Assembly (NCBI GenBank): GCA_016936615.1
Contig: JAFGXN010000004.1
Coordinates: 1-36,549, forward strand
From: Spirochaetales bacterium
Lineage (GTDB): Bacteria; Spirochaetota; Spirochaetia; JAFGXN01
Reading direction: 5' to 3'
DNA: 36,549 bases
Both the position numbers and the translations under genes were made by a program. Position 1 is the first letter of the stretch; each line of letters begins with the position of its first letter. Shown in pieces: positions 16,581 through 24,735 of the stretch. Under the pieces are notes generated by a model, which saw only the letters and a program-made list of their open reading frames with translations, searched no databases and was not told the DNA's origin.

Positions 16581-16633
16581 TGAAAAAAAAGAAAAAAGGG
16601 TTGAACAAAGGAGAGAAATATATTAAAGTATAG

Positions 16634-16651
16634 TTGTGAAATATTTCACAG
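16634..16651 (+). promoter_or_regulatory. Rex operator upstream of rex
   Basis: TTGTGAA-ATAT-TTCACAG, a perfect 16-bp inverted repeat TGTGAAATATTTCACA. It matches the known Rex-box consensus TTGTGAANNNNTTCACAA at all but the last base. It abuts the ribosome-binding site of rex, so binding would repress the whole rex-serC-serA unit. Confidence 0.88.
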
Positions 16652-16660
16652 GTGGAGATT

Positions 16661-17278
16661 ATGAGTATACCAGAACCTACAATTAAGAGACTATGTAAGA
16701 TTCTTTCTACGCTTGAGATTCTTGAGCAGGAGGGGAACTCCTTTACTTCGTCCTCTAAATTGGAGCAGATTTCTGGATTTCCGTCTCACACAATCCGTAA
16801 GGATTTTAGTTTTTTGAATAATCCTGGTAGAACTGGTTCTGGGTATGAGATCTCAGCGCTAAAGGGGGCAATCTCTCAGTCGCTAGGATTAGTTGGTGAG
16901 AATCGAGCCTGCGTTGTGGGGCTTGGTCGTCTTGGATCTTCGCTGTTGGAGTATCCAGGATTTAATAATGGGAACTTCAAGATTGTTGCTGGCTTTGATA
17001 GATCTGTCAACAAGATTGAGATGATGGATTCAACTGTTGAGCTTTTTCCTGCATATAAACTCGAGGAGATTATATTGCAGAAGAAGATCGATATTGGAAT
17101 AATAGCGGTTCCGGCTGATGTTGCTGTTGCTGTTGCTCAGAAGATGATTGATGCTGGTGTCCGGGGGATATTGAATTTCGCACCTGTGCGAGTTGTCGCA
17201 CCTGAGGGTGTAGTTGTTCAGAATGTGTATGCTGTAGACTACTTAAGGTTTATTGCATCAATGATAAATCAAAGATAA
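16661..17278 (+). CDS. rex: Redox-sensing transcriptional repressor Rex
   Basis: A 205-residue NADH/NAD+-sensing repressor. The N-terminal winged helix (about 5-75) carries PEPTIKRL and SHTIRKDFSFL. The Rossmann domain starts with VGLGRLGSSLL (Gly87, Gly89, Gly92) and continues KIVAGFDRS and GIIAVPADVA. High NADH releases Rex from DNA, turning on anaerobic or fermentative genes. An in-frame GTG lies at 16652, but the ATG at 16661 has GGTGGAG just upstream and gives the family N-terminus. A Rex box lies immediately upstream, so autoregulation is expected. serC follows after 10 bases. Confidence 0.95.
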   Translation: MSIPEPTIKRLCKILSTLEILEQEGNSFTSSSKLEQISGFPSHTIRKDFSFLNNPGRTGSGYEISALKGAISQSLGLVGENRACVVGLGRLGSSLLEYPGFNNGNFKIVAGFDRSVNKIEMMDSTVELFPAYKLEEIILQKKIDIGIIAVPADVAVAVAQKMIDAGVRGILNFAPVRVVAPEGVVVQNVYAVDYLRFIASMINQR

Positions 17279-17288
17279 GGAGATTTTT

Positions 17289-18362
17289 ATGAAGAGAGTT
17301 TTTAATTTTTCAGCAGGACCTTCAGTTTTACCTGAAGATGTGTTAAGAGAAGCACAGGCAGAGATGCTAGATTACAAAGGTTCAGGAATGAGTGTGCTAG
17401 AGATGAGTCATAGATCTTCTTGGTATGAAGCGATTATTGCAGAGACTGAAGCATTGTTGAGAGAGCAGATGAATATTCCTGAGAATTACAAGGTTTTATT
17501 CCTTCAAGGTGGGGCTTCTACTCAATTTTATATGATACCTATGAACTTGATGAAGAATAAGAAGATTGACTTTATCCACACTGGAGCATGGTCAAAGGCT
17601 GCAATCAAAGAGGCAAAGATGCTAGCTGACGTGAATGTTGCTGCTTCTTCTGAAGATAAAAATTACAACTATATTCCTGAGTTTCCAGAATTTAGAGCTG
17701 ATGCAGATTATGTTCATATCGTGAACAATAATACAATCTATGGAACTAGATATACTGAGCTTCCAGATACAAAAGGAGTTCCTCTAGTTGGAGATATGTC
17801 TTCTAACATCTTGTCTGAGCCAGTTGATGTTACTAAATATGGTTTGATCTTTGCTGGAGCGCAGAAAAACTTAGGTCCTGCTGGAGTTACAATTGTAATT
17901 ATTCGAGAGGATCTAGTTGGTCTTGCGCCTGAGAATACACCAAGCATGATAAATTATAAGACACATGTTGATTCTGGGTCAATGTTTAACACCCCAGCTT
18001 GCTATTCAATCTATCTTGTTGGAAAGGTTCTAAAGTGGGTGAAAAACTTTGGCGGAATCGATGCAATCTATGCAAATAATCTAAAGAAGGCAAACATGCT
18101 TTACGATTACTTGGATTCTTCAGATTTTTTCAGAGCTACAGTTGAGAAAAAAGATAGATCATTGATGAATGTCCCTTTTTTATCTCCGAATGCAGATCTT
18201 GACAAGAAGTTTGTCAAGGAGGCTGAGGCTGCTGGTTTGGTTAACCTTAAAGGTCATAGATCAGTAGGTGGAATGAGAGCAAGTATCTATAATGCTATGC
18301 CTGTTGAGGGTGTTGCAACTTTGGTTGATTTTATGAAAAAATTTGCTGAAGCGAATAAATAA
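17289..18362 (+). CDS. serC: Phosphoserine aminotransferase
   Basis: A class V PLP-dependent transaminase converting 3-phosphohydroxypyruvate and glutamate to 3-phosphoserine, the second step of serine synthesis; it may also act in pyridoxine synthesis. It opens RVFNFSAGPSVLPEDVL. The PLP lysine is Lys193 in FAGAQKNLGPAG, and GHRSVGGMRASIYNA near the C-terminus contributes phosphate contacts. The full length (357) is normal. AAGGAG precedes the ATG. It lies 10 bases after rex and 16 before serA, forming one operon. Confidence 0.97.
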   Translation: MKRVFNFSAGPSVLPEDVLREAQAEMLDYKGSGMSVLEMSHRSSWYEAIIAETEALLREQMNIPENYKVLFLQGGASTQFYMIPMNLMKNKKIDFIHTGAWSKAAIKEAKMLADVNVAASSEDKNYNYIPEFPEFRADADYVHIVNNNTIYGTRYTELPDTKGVPLVGDMSSNILSEPVDVTKYGLIFAGAQKNLGPAGVTIVIIREDLVGLAPENTPSMINYKTHVDSGSMFNTPACYSIYLVGKVLKWVKNFGGIDAIYANNLKKANMLYDYLDSSDFFRATVEKKDRSLMNVPFLSPNADLDKKFVKEAEAAGLVNLKGHRSVGGMRASIYNAMPVEGVATLVDFMKKFAEANK

Positions 18363-18378
18363 TTTTTGAGGAGCTGAT

Positions 18379-19548
18379 ATGTTTAAGATAAAGACTTTTG
18401 ATAAGATTGATCCACAGGGTTTGAATAAGTTTTCTAGAGAAAATTACGAAGTAGCAAGCGAGATTGCGCATCCAGATGCAATCCTTTTGCGAAGTTATAA
18501 GTTGCATAACGAGGTCTTTCCTGCTAGCGTTAAGGCGATTGCTAGAGCTGGTGCTGGAGTAAATAATGTTCCAGTAGATGCTTGTTCGGAGCGGGGGATT
18601 GTTGTATTTAACACACCTGGCGCTAATGCTAACGCGGTGAAGGAGCTTACTCTTGCTGGTTTGTTTCTCGCAGCAAGAAAGGTCTATAGAGGAATCGAGT
18701 GGGCAAAGTCTATCAAGGATGAGGGTGAGAATATTCCACAACTTGTAGAGAAGAATAAGTCTAGGTTCAAAGGAACTGAGATCAAAGGCAAGACACTTGG
18801 AGTTATTGGTCTTGGTGCAATCGGTGTTATGGTAGCTAATGATGCTTCAGCCCTTGGAATGAAGGTTGTCGGCTACGATCCATTCATCTCAGTTAATGCA
18901 GCTTGGAACCTCTCTCGACGGGTAAAGAAGGCATCTAGCTTCGAGGCTTTGCTCAAAGATGTAGATTACTTGTCTGTCCATGTTCCTTTGACAGATCAGA
19001 CAAAGGGTGTTCTTAATAAAGAGAAATTTGCCATGATGAAAAATGGAGTAAAGATTCTAAATTTTTCACGAGGTGGTCTTGTAAATAATGCAGATTTAAA
19101 AGAGGCCTTGGCTAGTGGTAAAGTTGATAGATATGTGACAGATTTTCCTGATGAAGAGGTGATCGGGCTTGAAAATGTTGTATCAATGCCTCATTTAGGA
19201 GCTTCTACAGATGAAGCTGAGACAAATTGTGCGATTATGGCAGCTGATCAGATTATCGATTTCCTTGAGAATGGAAATATTGTTAACTCAGTGAACTTTC
19301 CAGAGTGCACTATGCCTTTTCTTGCAGAAGCTAGAATTACAATCATGAATAAGAATATTCCTAACATGATTAGCCAGATTACAGCATTGCTTGCTTCTGA
19401 AGGGGTCAATATATCAGATATGATCAACAAGAACAAAGGTGATTACGCATATAATATTATTGATATTAATGGTGCAATTCCAGAAAATATCGAAGAACGA
19501 CTTCGAGTGATTGATGGAGTCCTGATGGCTCGAGTAATTACAAAATAG
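18379..19548 (+). CDS. serA: D-3-phosphoglycerate dehydrogenase with ACT domain
   Basis: A cytoplasmic NAD-dependent enzyme for the first step of serine synthesis. Substrate-binding half: RAGAGVNNVPVDACSERGI. Nucleotide-binding domain: GVIGLGAIGVMVANDASALG (about 137-156). Catalytic His lies in MPHLGASTDEAE, with the conserved Arg in NFSRGGLVNN. A C-terminal ACT domain (about 318-389) is the usual site of serine feedback. At 389 residues it is the short ACT-only form. It is the last gene of rex-serC-serA and ends in a strong terminator. Confidence 0.96.
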   Translation: MFKIKTFDKIDPQGLNKFSRENYEVASEIAHPDAILLRSYKLHNEVFPASVKAIARAGAGVNNVPVDACSERGIVVFNTPGANANAVKELTLAGLFLAARKVYRGIEWAKSIKDEGENIPQLVEKNKSRFKGTEIKGKTLGVIGLGAIGVMVANDASALGMKVVGYDPFISVNAAWNLSRRVKKASSFEALLKDVDYLSVHVPLTDQTKGVLNKEKFAMMKNGVKILNFSRGGLVNNADLKEALASGKVDRYVTDFPDEEVIGLENVVSMPHLGASTDEAETNCAIMAADQIIDFLENGNIVNSVNFPECTMPFLAEARITIMNKNIPNMISQITALLASEGVNISDMINKNKGDYAYNIIDINGAIPENIEERLRVIDGVLMARVITK

Positions 19549-19554
19549 ATTTCT

Positions 19555-19579
19555 AGCCCTCGTTCAGAGGGCTTTTTTT
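19555..19579 (+). terminator. Terminator after serA
   Basis: Stem AGCCCTC / GAGGGCT (19555-19561 and 19567-19573) with a 5-nt loop and a T-run. The ribosome-binding site of the next gene begins right after the T-run, so that gene may depend on read-through. Confidence 0.88.
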
Positions 19580-19589
19580 GGAGGGAAAA

Positions 19590-20234
19590 GTGGATTTTGA
19601 TTTTATATATATGCTAAAGATTCTGCCTGGCATCTTAATTGGGCTTACTGTGCATGAATTTTCGCATGCCTTTGCATCTTACCGACTTGGGGATTTCACA
19701 GCTAAAGAGGATGGTCGTTTGACCTTGAACCCCTTGAAGCATATAGATCCTTTGGGGTTTCTTTTTATCGTCATTGCGGGATTTGGTTGGGCAAAACCAG
19801 TAATGTTTCGGCCTGAGAATTTGAGAAAGCCTAAGAGGGATGAGATTATAATATCGCTTGCTGGTCCATTTTCGAATTTGATTTTGGCTGCCGTTTTCTT
19901 TTCACTTTCAAGATTGCTCTATCTTTTCCCATTTTTTTATTCTCAGGAAACAGGGTTGTTTATTGTGAATATGGTTCTTGCATGGGGCTATGTTAATCTT
20001 GGATTGTTTGTCTTTAATCTGATTCCAATCCCACCGCTAGATGGATCACATCTTTATACAACTTTTCTACGTGAAAAAAATGAGAAGTTATTCACATATG
20101 TCTATCGGTATGGTTCGTTAGCATTGTTGGCAATAATCTTGATTGAGCGTAGAACTGAGATTGATATTTTGCCGTTTGGAGTGGTTATCAAGGCAATCGG
20201 TGATGGTTTTATGAAGATTTTACAGTTTAATTAA
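19590..20234 (+). CDS. Site-2 protease family (M50) membrane metalloprotease
   Basis: A 214-residue multi-pass membrane protease of the short YwhC-like M50 type. The zinc-binding HExxH is in TVHEFSHAF near residue 22, and the second motif, NLIPIPPLDGSH, supplies the metal-binding Asp. Such enzymes cleave membrane-embedded substrates; the target is unknown. The frame opens at TTG 19578, but GTG 19590 is preferred because GGAGGG lies 4 nt before it. No separate promoter is seen: the serA terminator runs straight into its ribosome-binding site. Confidence 0.92.
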   Translation: MDFDFIYMLKILPGILIGLTVHEFSHAFASYRLGDFTAKEDGRLTLNPLKHIDPLGFLFIVIAGFGWAKPVMFRPENLRKPKRDEIIISLAGPFSNLILAAVFFSLSRLLYLFPFFYSQETGLFIVNMVLAWGYVNLGLFVFNLIPIPPLDGSHLYTTFLREKNEKLFTYVYRYGSLALLAIILIERRTEIDILPFGVVIKAIGDGFMKILQFN

Positions 20235-20246
20235 GTTGAAAAAATG

Positions 20247-20277
20247 GCTGTCTAATAGTTGTTAGACAGCTTTTTTT
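20247..20277 (+). terminator. Terminator after the site-2 protease gene
   Basis: A perfect 9-bp stem GCTGTCTAA / TTAGACAGC with a 6-nt loop and seven T residues. Confidence 0.92.
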
Positions 20278-20297
20278 ATGCTATTATTGTAATATAG

Positions 20298-20323
20298 GTT
20301 ACAGTAATGTGTGTTACAGTAAC
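20298..20323 (+). repeat. Tandem GTTACAGTAA(C) operator-like repeats
   Basis: GTTACAGTAA (20298-20307) and GTTACAGTAAC (20313-20323) recur 15 bp apart. Each is itself a near-palindrome (GTTAC-A-GTAAC). A further TGTAA half-site lies at 20289-20293. They lie 10-45 bp before the ATPase start, where a repressor would act. Confidence 0.55.
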
Positions 20324-20333
20324 AGAGGTTGCA

Positions 20334-21671
20334 ATGAAATTTTATAACAGAGAAAAAGAATTAGATACTCTCGATGAGATATATCAACAATGTTGTAATT
20401 CCTATGGGAAAATTACAGTGTTGACAGGACGAAGAAGGATTGGTAAGACGCTTTTAGCGCAGAAATATGCTTCAGATAAAGATTCACTCTATTTTTTTAC
20501 AAGTAAAAAAGCAGAAGCACTTCTTTGTGAAGAGTTGCTGGTTGAATATGAGGCTTTTTCAGGGGAGAAATTTATTGGGCAAATAACCCGTTTTACAGAT
20601 CTATTTGAAATTCTTGTAAGATATGGATGTAAGAAGCCATTTGTCTTGATAATAGATGAGTTCCAAGAGTTTAAAAACATTAATAAGAGTGTTTTCTCAG
20701 AAATTCAAAGGATTTGGGACAAATACAAGTTTGAAACCCACATTCATATTGTTTTTATTGGTTCTATTTATTCACTTATGATTGATATTTTTCAAAATGA
20801 GAAAGAGCCATTATATGGAAGAGCAGATAGAGTTCTATATATCAAGCCTTTTTCAGCAAAAACAATAAAAGAGATACTTATAGAGAATAATAGGTATACT
20901 CCAGAAAATCTCTTCTACAGTTATCTATTAACAGGAGGAGTCCCAAGGTATATCGAGCTATTTATTGAAAGTAACTGTTTTAGCAAAGATGAAATGCTGG
21001 ATTTTATGTTAAAAAAAGATTCATATTTTCTCGAGGAAGGCAAAAATCTGCTTATTCAAGAATTTGGGAAAGACTATGGGGTCTATTTCTCTATTTTGGA
21101 GATGATAGCGGCAGGAAAGACATCAAGAAGTGAGATGGAGTCTGTTTTGGAGAGCTCAATCGGTGGATATTTGGAGAGACTTGAAACCGAGTATGATGTA
21201 ATTCGTAAGGTAAGACCTGTTGGCGCTAATAATTTTTCGAGGATTCAGAAGTATGAGATTAAAGATAATTTTCTCAAATTCTGGTTCAGGTTTGTTTATA
21301 AAAACATGTCTCTAATTCAAAATGAGAGATTTGATTACGTGAAGAGGATTATCGCAAGGGATCTAGCTACATTTTCAGGACCAGTTCTTGAAAAACTTTT
21401 TGCAGAAATTATTGGCTACTCTTCTGAATATGGACTTATTGGAAACTATTGGGAAAAAGGCAACTTAAACGAAATTGACATTGTTGCAATCGATGATATT
21501 GACAAGAAGATTTACCTCGCAGAGGTTAAAATGAATAAGGAAAAAATTAAATTATCAAACTTGCAGAGTAAATCTCAGAGATTGTTAGAAAAATACAAAG
21601 ATTACAGCCCAATCTATGAGGGGCTATCTATCGAAGATATTGATTCGAAGATTCTCTTGTATGATAAATAG
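20334..21671 (+). CDS. AAA-type ATPase with C-terminal DUF234 (archaeal-type ATPase family)
   Basis: A 445-residue protein of the ATPase_2-DUF234 family. It opens FYNREKELDTL, has Walker A GRRRIGKT (about 32-39), Walker B LIIDEFQEF (about 105-113), and a sensor-like FIGSIYSLM. The winged-helix part carries LTGGVPRYIELF. The C-terminal DUF234 part (about 310-445) contains KFWFRFVYKN and then EIDIVAIDD and AEVKMNKEK, a PD-(D/E)XK-like nuclease core (E-x-D...ExK). The role is unknown; these genes are often transferred laterally and are common in archaea, spirochaetes and anaerobes. The ATG at 20334 is chosen for AGAGG upstream. It is flanked by a terminator and a hairpin and stands alone. Confidence 0.85.
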   Translation: MKFYNREKELDTLDEIYQQCCNSYGKITVLTGRRRIGKTLLAQKYASDKDSLYFFTSKKAEALLCEELLVEYEAFSGEKFIGQITRFTDLFEILVRYGCKKPFVLIIDEFQEFKNINKSVFSEIQRIWDKYKFETHIHIVFIGSIYSLMIDIFQNEKEPLYGRADRVLYIKPFSAKTIKEILIENNRYTPENLFYSYLLTGGVPRYIELFIESNCFSKDEMLDFMLKKDSYFLEEGKNLLIQEFGKDYGVYFSILEMIAAGKTSRSEMESVLESSIGGYLERLETEYDVIRKVRPVGANNFSRIQKYEIKDNFLKFWFRFVYKNMSLIQNERFDYVKRIIARDLATFSGPVLEKLFAEIIGYSSEYGLIGNYWEKGNLNEIDIVAIDDIDKKIYLAEVKMNKEKIKLSNLQSKSQRLLEKYKDYSPIYEGLSIEDIDSKILLYDK

Positions 21672-21696
21672 TAGCCTCGTATCGGAGCATATATGT

Positions 21697-21722
21697 CGGT
21701 AGATGAAAAATATCATCTACCG
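21697..21722. terminator. Hairpin between converging ATPase and GH97 genes
   Basis: A perfect 10-bp stem CGGTAGATGA / TCATCTACCG with a 6-nt loop. There is no clean T-run on either side, so it is a likely but not certain transcript end. Confidence 0.55.
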
Positions 21723-21735
21723 ATTGCTATATTTG

Positions 21736-23814
21736 CTATTTTTTGTAAAAAGTTTGTTCTATCGTAGCCACTGGCTTCTCGTCTTCGAGTAGAATGGCTC
21801 GAACCTGAGTAGTCTTGTAGATTGTGAATGGCTGATTGTATTCAGTGCTATTTGTCGTTGGTGCCGATCCATCAAGTGTGTAGTATACTTTGACATTAGA
21901 GCCCTTGATTGAGCAGAGTTCTATCTTCTTTGATATACCAAATAGTCCTCCCTGCTCTTTGAATTTTAGCTTGTAAAATCTTAGAACTGCACCACTTGTC
22001 GACTTTAACTCTAAGTCGATTGAACTTGTTTGCGTGACAGCTTCTGTTCTTGTTATAATTGAGTTGAAGCGCTTGTGATCTTCATATATGTCGACAAGCC
22101 AACTCCCTTCAGCTAGAAATTTGCAGTCGAGATTGATGACTTTTTCATTATCATGATTCATTATTCCAGTAAACCATTGGCCTTCGTAGAGTCTAGAAAA
22201 TCCTGCGGTCTTTCCAATTTTGCTAAAATCGTGGACAATTGTCTCCTCTGATACTGTAGGTATTGTTCTTATCAGTTCAAGAGCCTTGCTTCTGAGATAT
22301 ACACCTGGTTTGTCTGCCCAAGTTAGAACAGGTGAGTGGTAGACTATAGCACTTGCAAGCTGAAAACATTTTGTCGTTCCTTTTAAAAAGGCAGGCTGCA
22401 ACGTTGTTGGTGTAAAATCGCCATGCCCACCAGCAAGTCTTGTGAAAGGCAGAACTAGATAGTGGTCGATATTTAATCTTCCCCATTTTAGATGTTCTAG
22501 TCCTTTGATTCCTTCTCTTGTGACCTCATTCGGCCATGTTGTATCTTCGCCAGCTCCCTTGTTCGCTCCGTGAAAGTTGATAAGTATCTGATTTTCCGCA
22601 GCCAATCTTGAAAGTTGATTGTAGAATTCCAGCATCTTCTTGCTTTCTGATCCGAAATAGTCGATTTTGATCCCTTTTACACCACACTCTTTTATTTTAT
22701 GAAAAAACTCGTTTCGTAGAGCCTCTGTCTCCAATCCTGGGCCTTGATCCATGGATTCATGAGGTCGCCATACCATGATCTCTACCCCGTACTGTTTAGC
22801 GTAGTCGCAGAGCTCTTTCAATTTTGTCCAAGATTTTCCATTTTTATCAGTCCATCCGTATAGAGGGTTCTCCCATCCTGCATCAACTAGGTAGTATTTA
22901 CAGTTAAGGCGAGCAGCATTTCGGACAAAAGCCTTTTGTCTGAACCAGTAGGTACCAGCATCCCAGTATGCCCACCACTGCCACATTGTTCTTCCTGGTG
23001 CATTCTTTATCCATTCAGTCTCTAGCCCTTCAGGAAAAAGTTCCTTGTCTGGTTGTGGAGCACAGCTTTTGATGATTTTGTTATTTATAATACCATTTAG
23101 ATCCTTGCTTATCTCGAAACTCTTCCATGTAGAGTTAAATCCGCTCTCGAAGAGTTGAGGCTCTATGTCTTTTGGAAAAAACATGGAAAAGCTATTGCCT
23201 GATTTTACTAGAGCTGTACCGCCTGTGGTCTTGTATATGTTAGACTCATTTATTAGTATGAAAAAGTTAGATTTAACTGTTATAGGCATTCCAGCTGCGT
23301 ACCCATCTTCCATCGCATCAAAGCTAAGACCTTTCCAATCTGCCTCATACCCATCTTGGTGCTTTTGATGCCAAATCATGGGAGAATCAGGGAAAATTAG
23401 CCTAGTAGAATCGCCAGTAACACTGTATTTAGTCTCTTTGCTGTAGCGATTCTGAAATGCTATTCCAGAGTCAAAAATTCGGATTACCAATTCAGCCTCG
23501 ATAATCCCTTGCGAGTAGAAGATAGAAATCTCATTGTAATTACTCTCTATTTCGTTGCTGTAGCCTCGAGTTGCAAACTTAAGATTCACCTCTTGAGGTT
23601 TAGAAATTTTTTGTATTTTAACCTCTCCGCCATTTGAGAATTGTAGCCAAGGCGTCTGGATTGACAGAACATGCTGATTTTCTTTTTTTACAATAATGTC
23701 CAGATCGTCTATTGCAATGCTAATCTCTTTGCTCGGAGAGTGATATTCTTGCGCAAAGAGTAACGAGTTTGATAGAAATAGTATTGCTATCATGAATTTA
23801 ATTTTACTATACAT
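21736..23814 (-). CDS. Secreted glycoside hydrolase family 97 enzyme with chitobiase-type C-terminal domain
   Basis: A 692-residue exported alpha-glycosidase. The signal peptide ends near residue 21 (LLFA-QEY). An N-terminal beta-sandwich spans about 25-270. A TIM barrel follows, with RTMWQWWAYWD, YYLVDAGWE, VEIMVWRPHE, GIKIDYFGS (Asp385), LINFHGANKG, and NEVTREG (Glu430). An Asp in the KIDYF position is what I recall for the retaining alpha-galactosidase subgroup of GH97 rather than the inverting SusB type. The last 65 residues (YYTLDGSAPT) are a chitobiase/hexosaminidase C-terminal-like module. The start at 23814 is set by GGAGGAAAAATG; longer in-frame starts lack the signal peptide at the N-terminus. 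It shares its promoter motif with the 10023 glycosidase. Confidence 0.9.
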   Translation of the reverse strand: MYSKIKFMIAILFLSNSLLFAQEYHSPSKEISIAIDDLDIIVKKENQHVLSIQTPWLQFSNGGEVKIQKISKPQEVNLKFATRGYSNEIESNYNEISIFYSQGIIEAELVIRIFDSGIAFQNRYSKETKYSVTGDSTRLIFPDSPMIWHQKHQDGYEADWKGLSFDAMEDGYAAGMPITVKSNFFILINESNIYKTTGGTALVKSGNSFSMFFPKDIEPQLFESGFNSTWKSFEISKDLNGIINNKIIKSCAPQPDKELFPEGLETEWIKNAPGRTMWQWWAYWDAGTYWFRQKAFVRNAARLNCKYYLVDAGWENPLYGWTDKNGKSWTKLKELCDYAKQYGVEIMVWRPHESMDQGPGLETEALRNEFFHKIKECGVKGIKIDYFGSESKKMLEFYNQLSRLAAENQILINFHGANKGAGEDTTWPNEVTREGIKGLEHLKWGRLNIDHYLVLPFTRLAGGHGDFTPTTLQPAFLKGTTKCFQLASAIVYHSPVLTWADKPGVYLRSKALELIRTIPTVSEETIVHDFSKIGKTAGFSRLYEGQWFTGIMNHDNEKVINLDCKFLAEGSWLVDIYEDHKRFNSIITRTEAVTQTSSIDLELKSTSGAVLRFYKLKFKEQGGLFGISKKIELCSIKGSNVKVYYTLDGSAPTTNSTEYNQPFTIYKTTQVRAILLEDEKPVATIEQTFYKK

Positions 23815-23822
23815 TTTTCCTC

Positions 23823-23872
23823 CAAAATTAAACGTTTGATTAAATTTATCATGGAGGATGATTTTGTGGATT
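23823..23872 (-). promoter_or_regulatory. Shared glycosidase promoter/operator, copy B
   Basis: On the minus strand: AATCCACAAA (23872-23863), an AT-rich -10 region around GATAAATTT, then AACGTTTAATTTTG (23836-23823). The first and last blocks match copy A (9822-9871) at 10 of 10 and 13 of 14 bases with identical spacing. The extended palindrome ATCAAAC-GTTTAAT lies just before the ribosome-binding site. Confidence 0.6.
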
Positions 23873-24010
23873 AAAATTGAATTATAATTTTTTACAGAAG
23901 TTGAATAATCAGATTTCGATTCCGCAAGCTGAATTGTTTCTGTGAGAAGGGTAGCCAAATTAGCAGTTTATTTTATCAGAAAAAAATGGTAATGTAGTTT
24001 CTCGCTTATA

Positions 24011-24042
24011 AAAAAAAGACTCCAGCAATCTGCCGGAGTCTT
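24011..24042 (-). terminator. Terminator after the chalcone-isomerase-like gene
   Basis: Minus-strand stem AAGACTCC / GGAGTCTT (24042-24035 and 24023-24016), followed by a T-run. Confidence 0.85.
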
Positions 24043-24060
24043 CCGCTTGTTTCGCTGAAT

Positions 24061-24642
24061 TTAGCCTTTAAGCAATTCAGATCGAACTCTCATCAGCTCT
24101 TCATCAGTTCTGACTCCGACCCAAATTCCGAAAAGAGCCTTCTTGATAGCCATTCCCTTCATTGTTACAGCAGGAGTCTCGCTTCCGTTCTTGAAGACTT
24201 GTGTTCCTGTTTCTGGATGATACTTAATGTCGAAGTAGTCATCTTTCTTTAATTTTCCACTAAAAACTGAGATGAATTGGTCAATTTCAGCCTGTATTGG
24301 AGCAGTGTTCCCACCTGTTGACTCTTCAAAGGCCTCTTTTGTCGAAGCCATGAACTCCTCTGATTTGATAGCATTTGTTGTGATTAAAAGCCTCAATGCC
24401 ATTGGTTCGTCTGCGTTGAGAATCTTCTCATAGTCGCTTGTCTTCTCTGTTAAGTACAATGCAACAATGTATACCTTTACCTTGAATACTGTCTTTAATC
24501 TGATTCCGGCACCGTTTAGAAAAGTCTCAGTTGTCTGAACATCCATTGTGTCAGGAATACTCTTTCCGCCAATTTCTAGTGCGAAGATTCCTGTGCTGAT
24601 GAAGCATGCCATGATGCTTGTTAAAATTATTCTTTTTACCAT
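24061..24642 (-). CDS. Secreted chalcone-isomerase-like protein
   Basis: A 193-residue exported protein of the bacterial chalcone-isomerase-like (Chalcone_3) family. A signal peptide ends near residue 21 (GIFA-LEIGG). The family core follows: NGAGIRLKTVFKVKVYIVALYL (split here by two strands), then MALRLLITTNAI and a C-terminal ALFGIWVG. Bacterial members are not thought to make flavonoids; the ligand may be a fatty acid or other hydrophobic compound, which is inference. GGAG precedes the ATG and a terminator follows, so it is monocistronic. Confidence 0.85.
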   Translation of the reverse strand: MVKRIILTSIMACFISTGIFALEIGGKSIPDTMDVQTTETFLNGAGIRLKTVFKVKVYIVALYLTEKTSDYEKILNADEPMALRLLITTNAIKSEEFMASTKEAFEESTGGNTAPIQAEIDQFISVFSGKLKKDDYFDIKYHPETGTQVFKNGSETPAVTMKGMAIKKALFGIWVGVRTDEELMRVRSELLKG

Positions 24643-24735
24643 GTAAAACTCCTATTTCTATCTTGTAATATGTTCTTTTAATTTTGTTAATCTGTCAACA
24701 TGAAATATACAAAAATAACACAATATGTGTAATTT

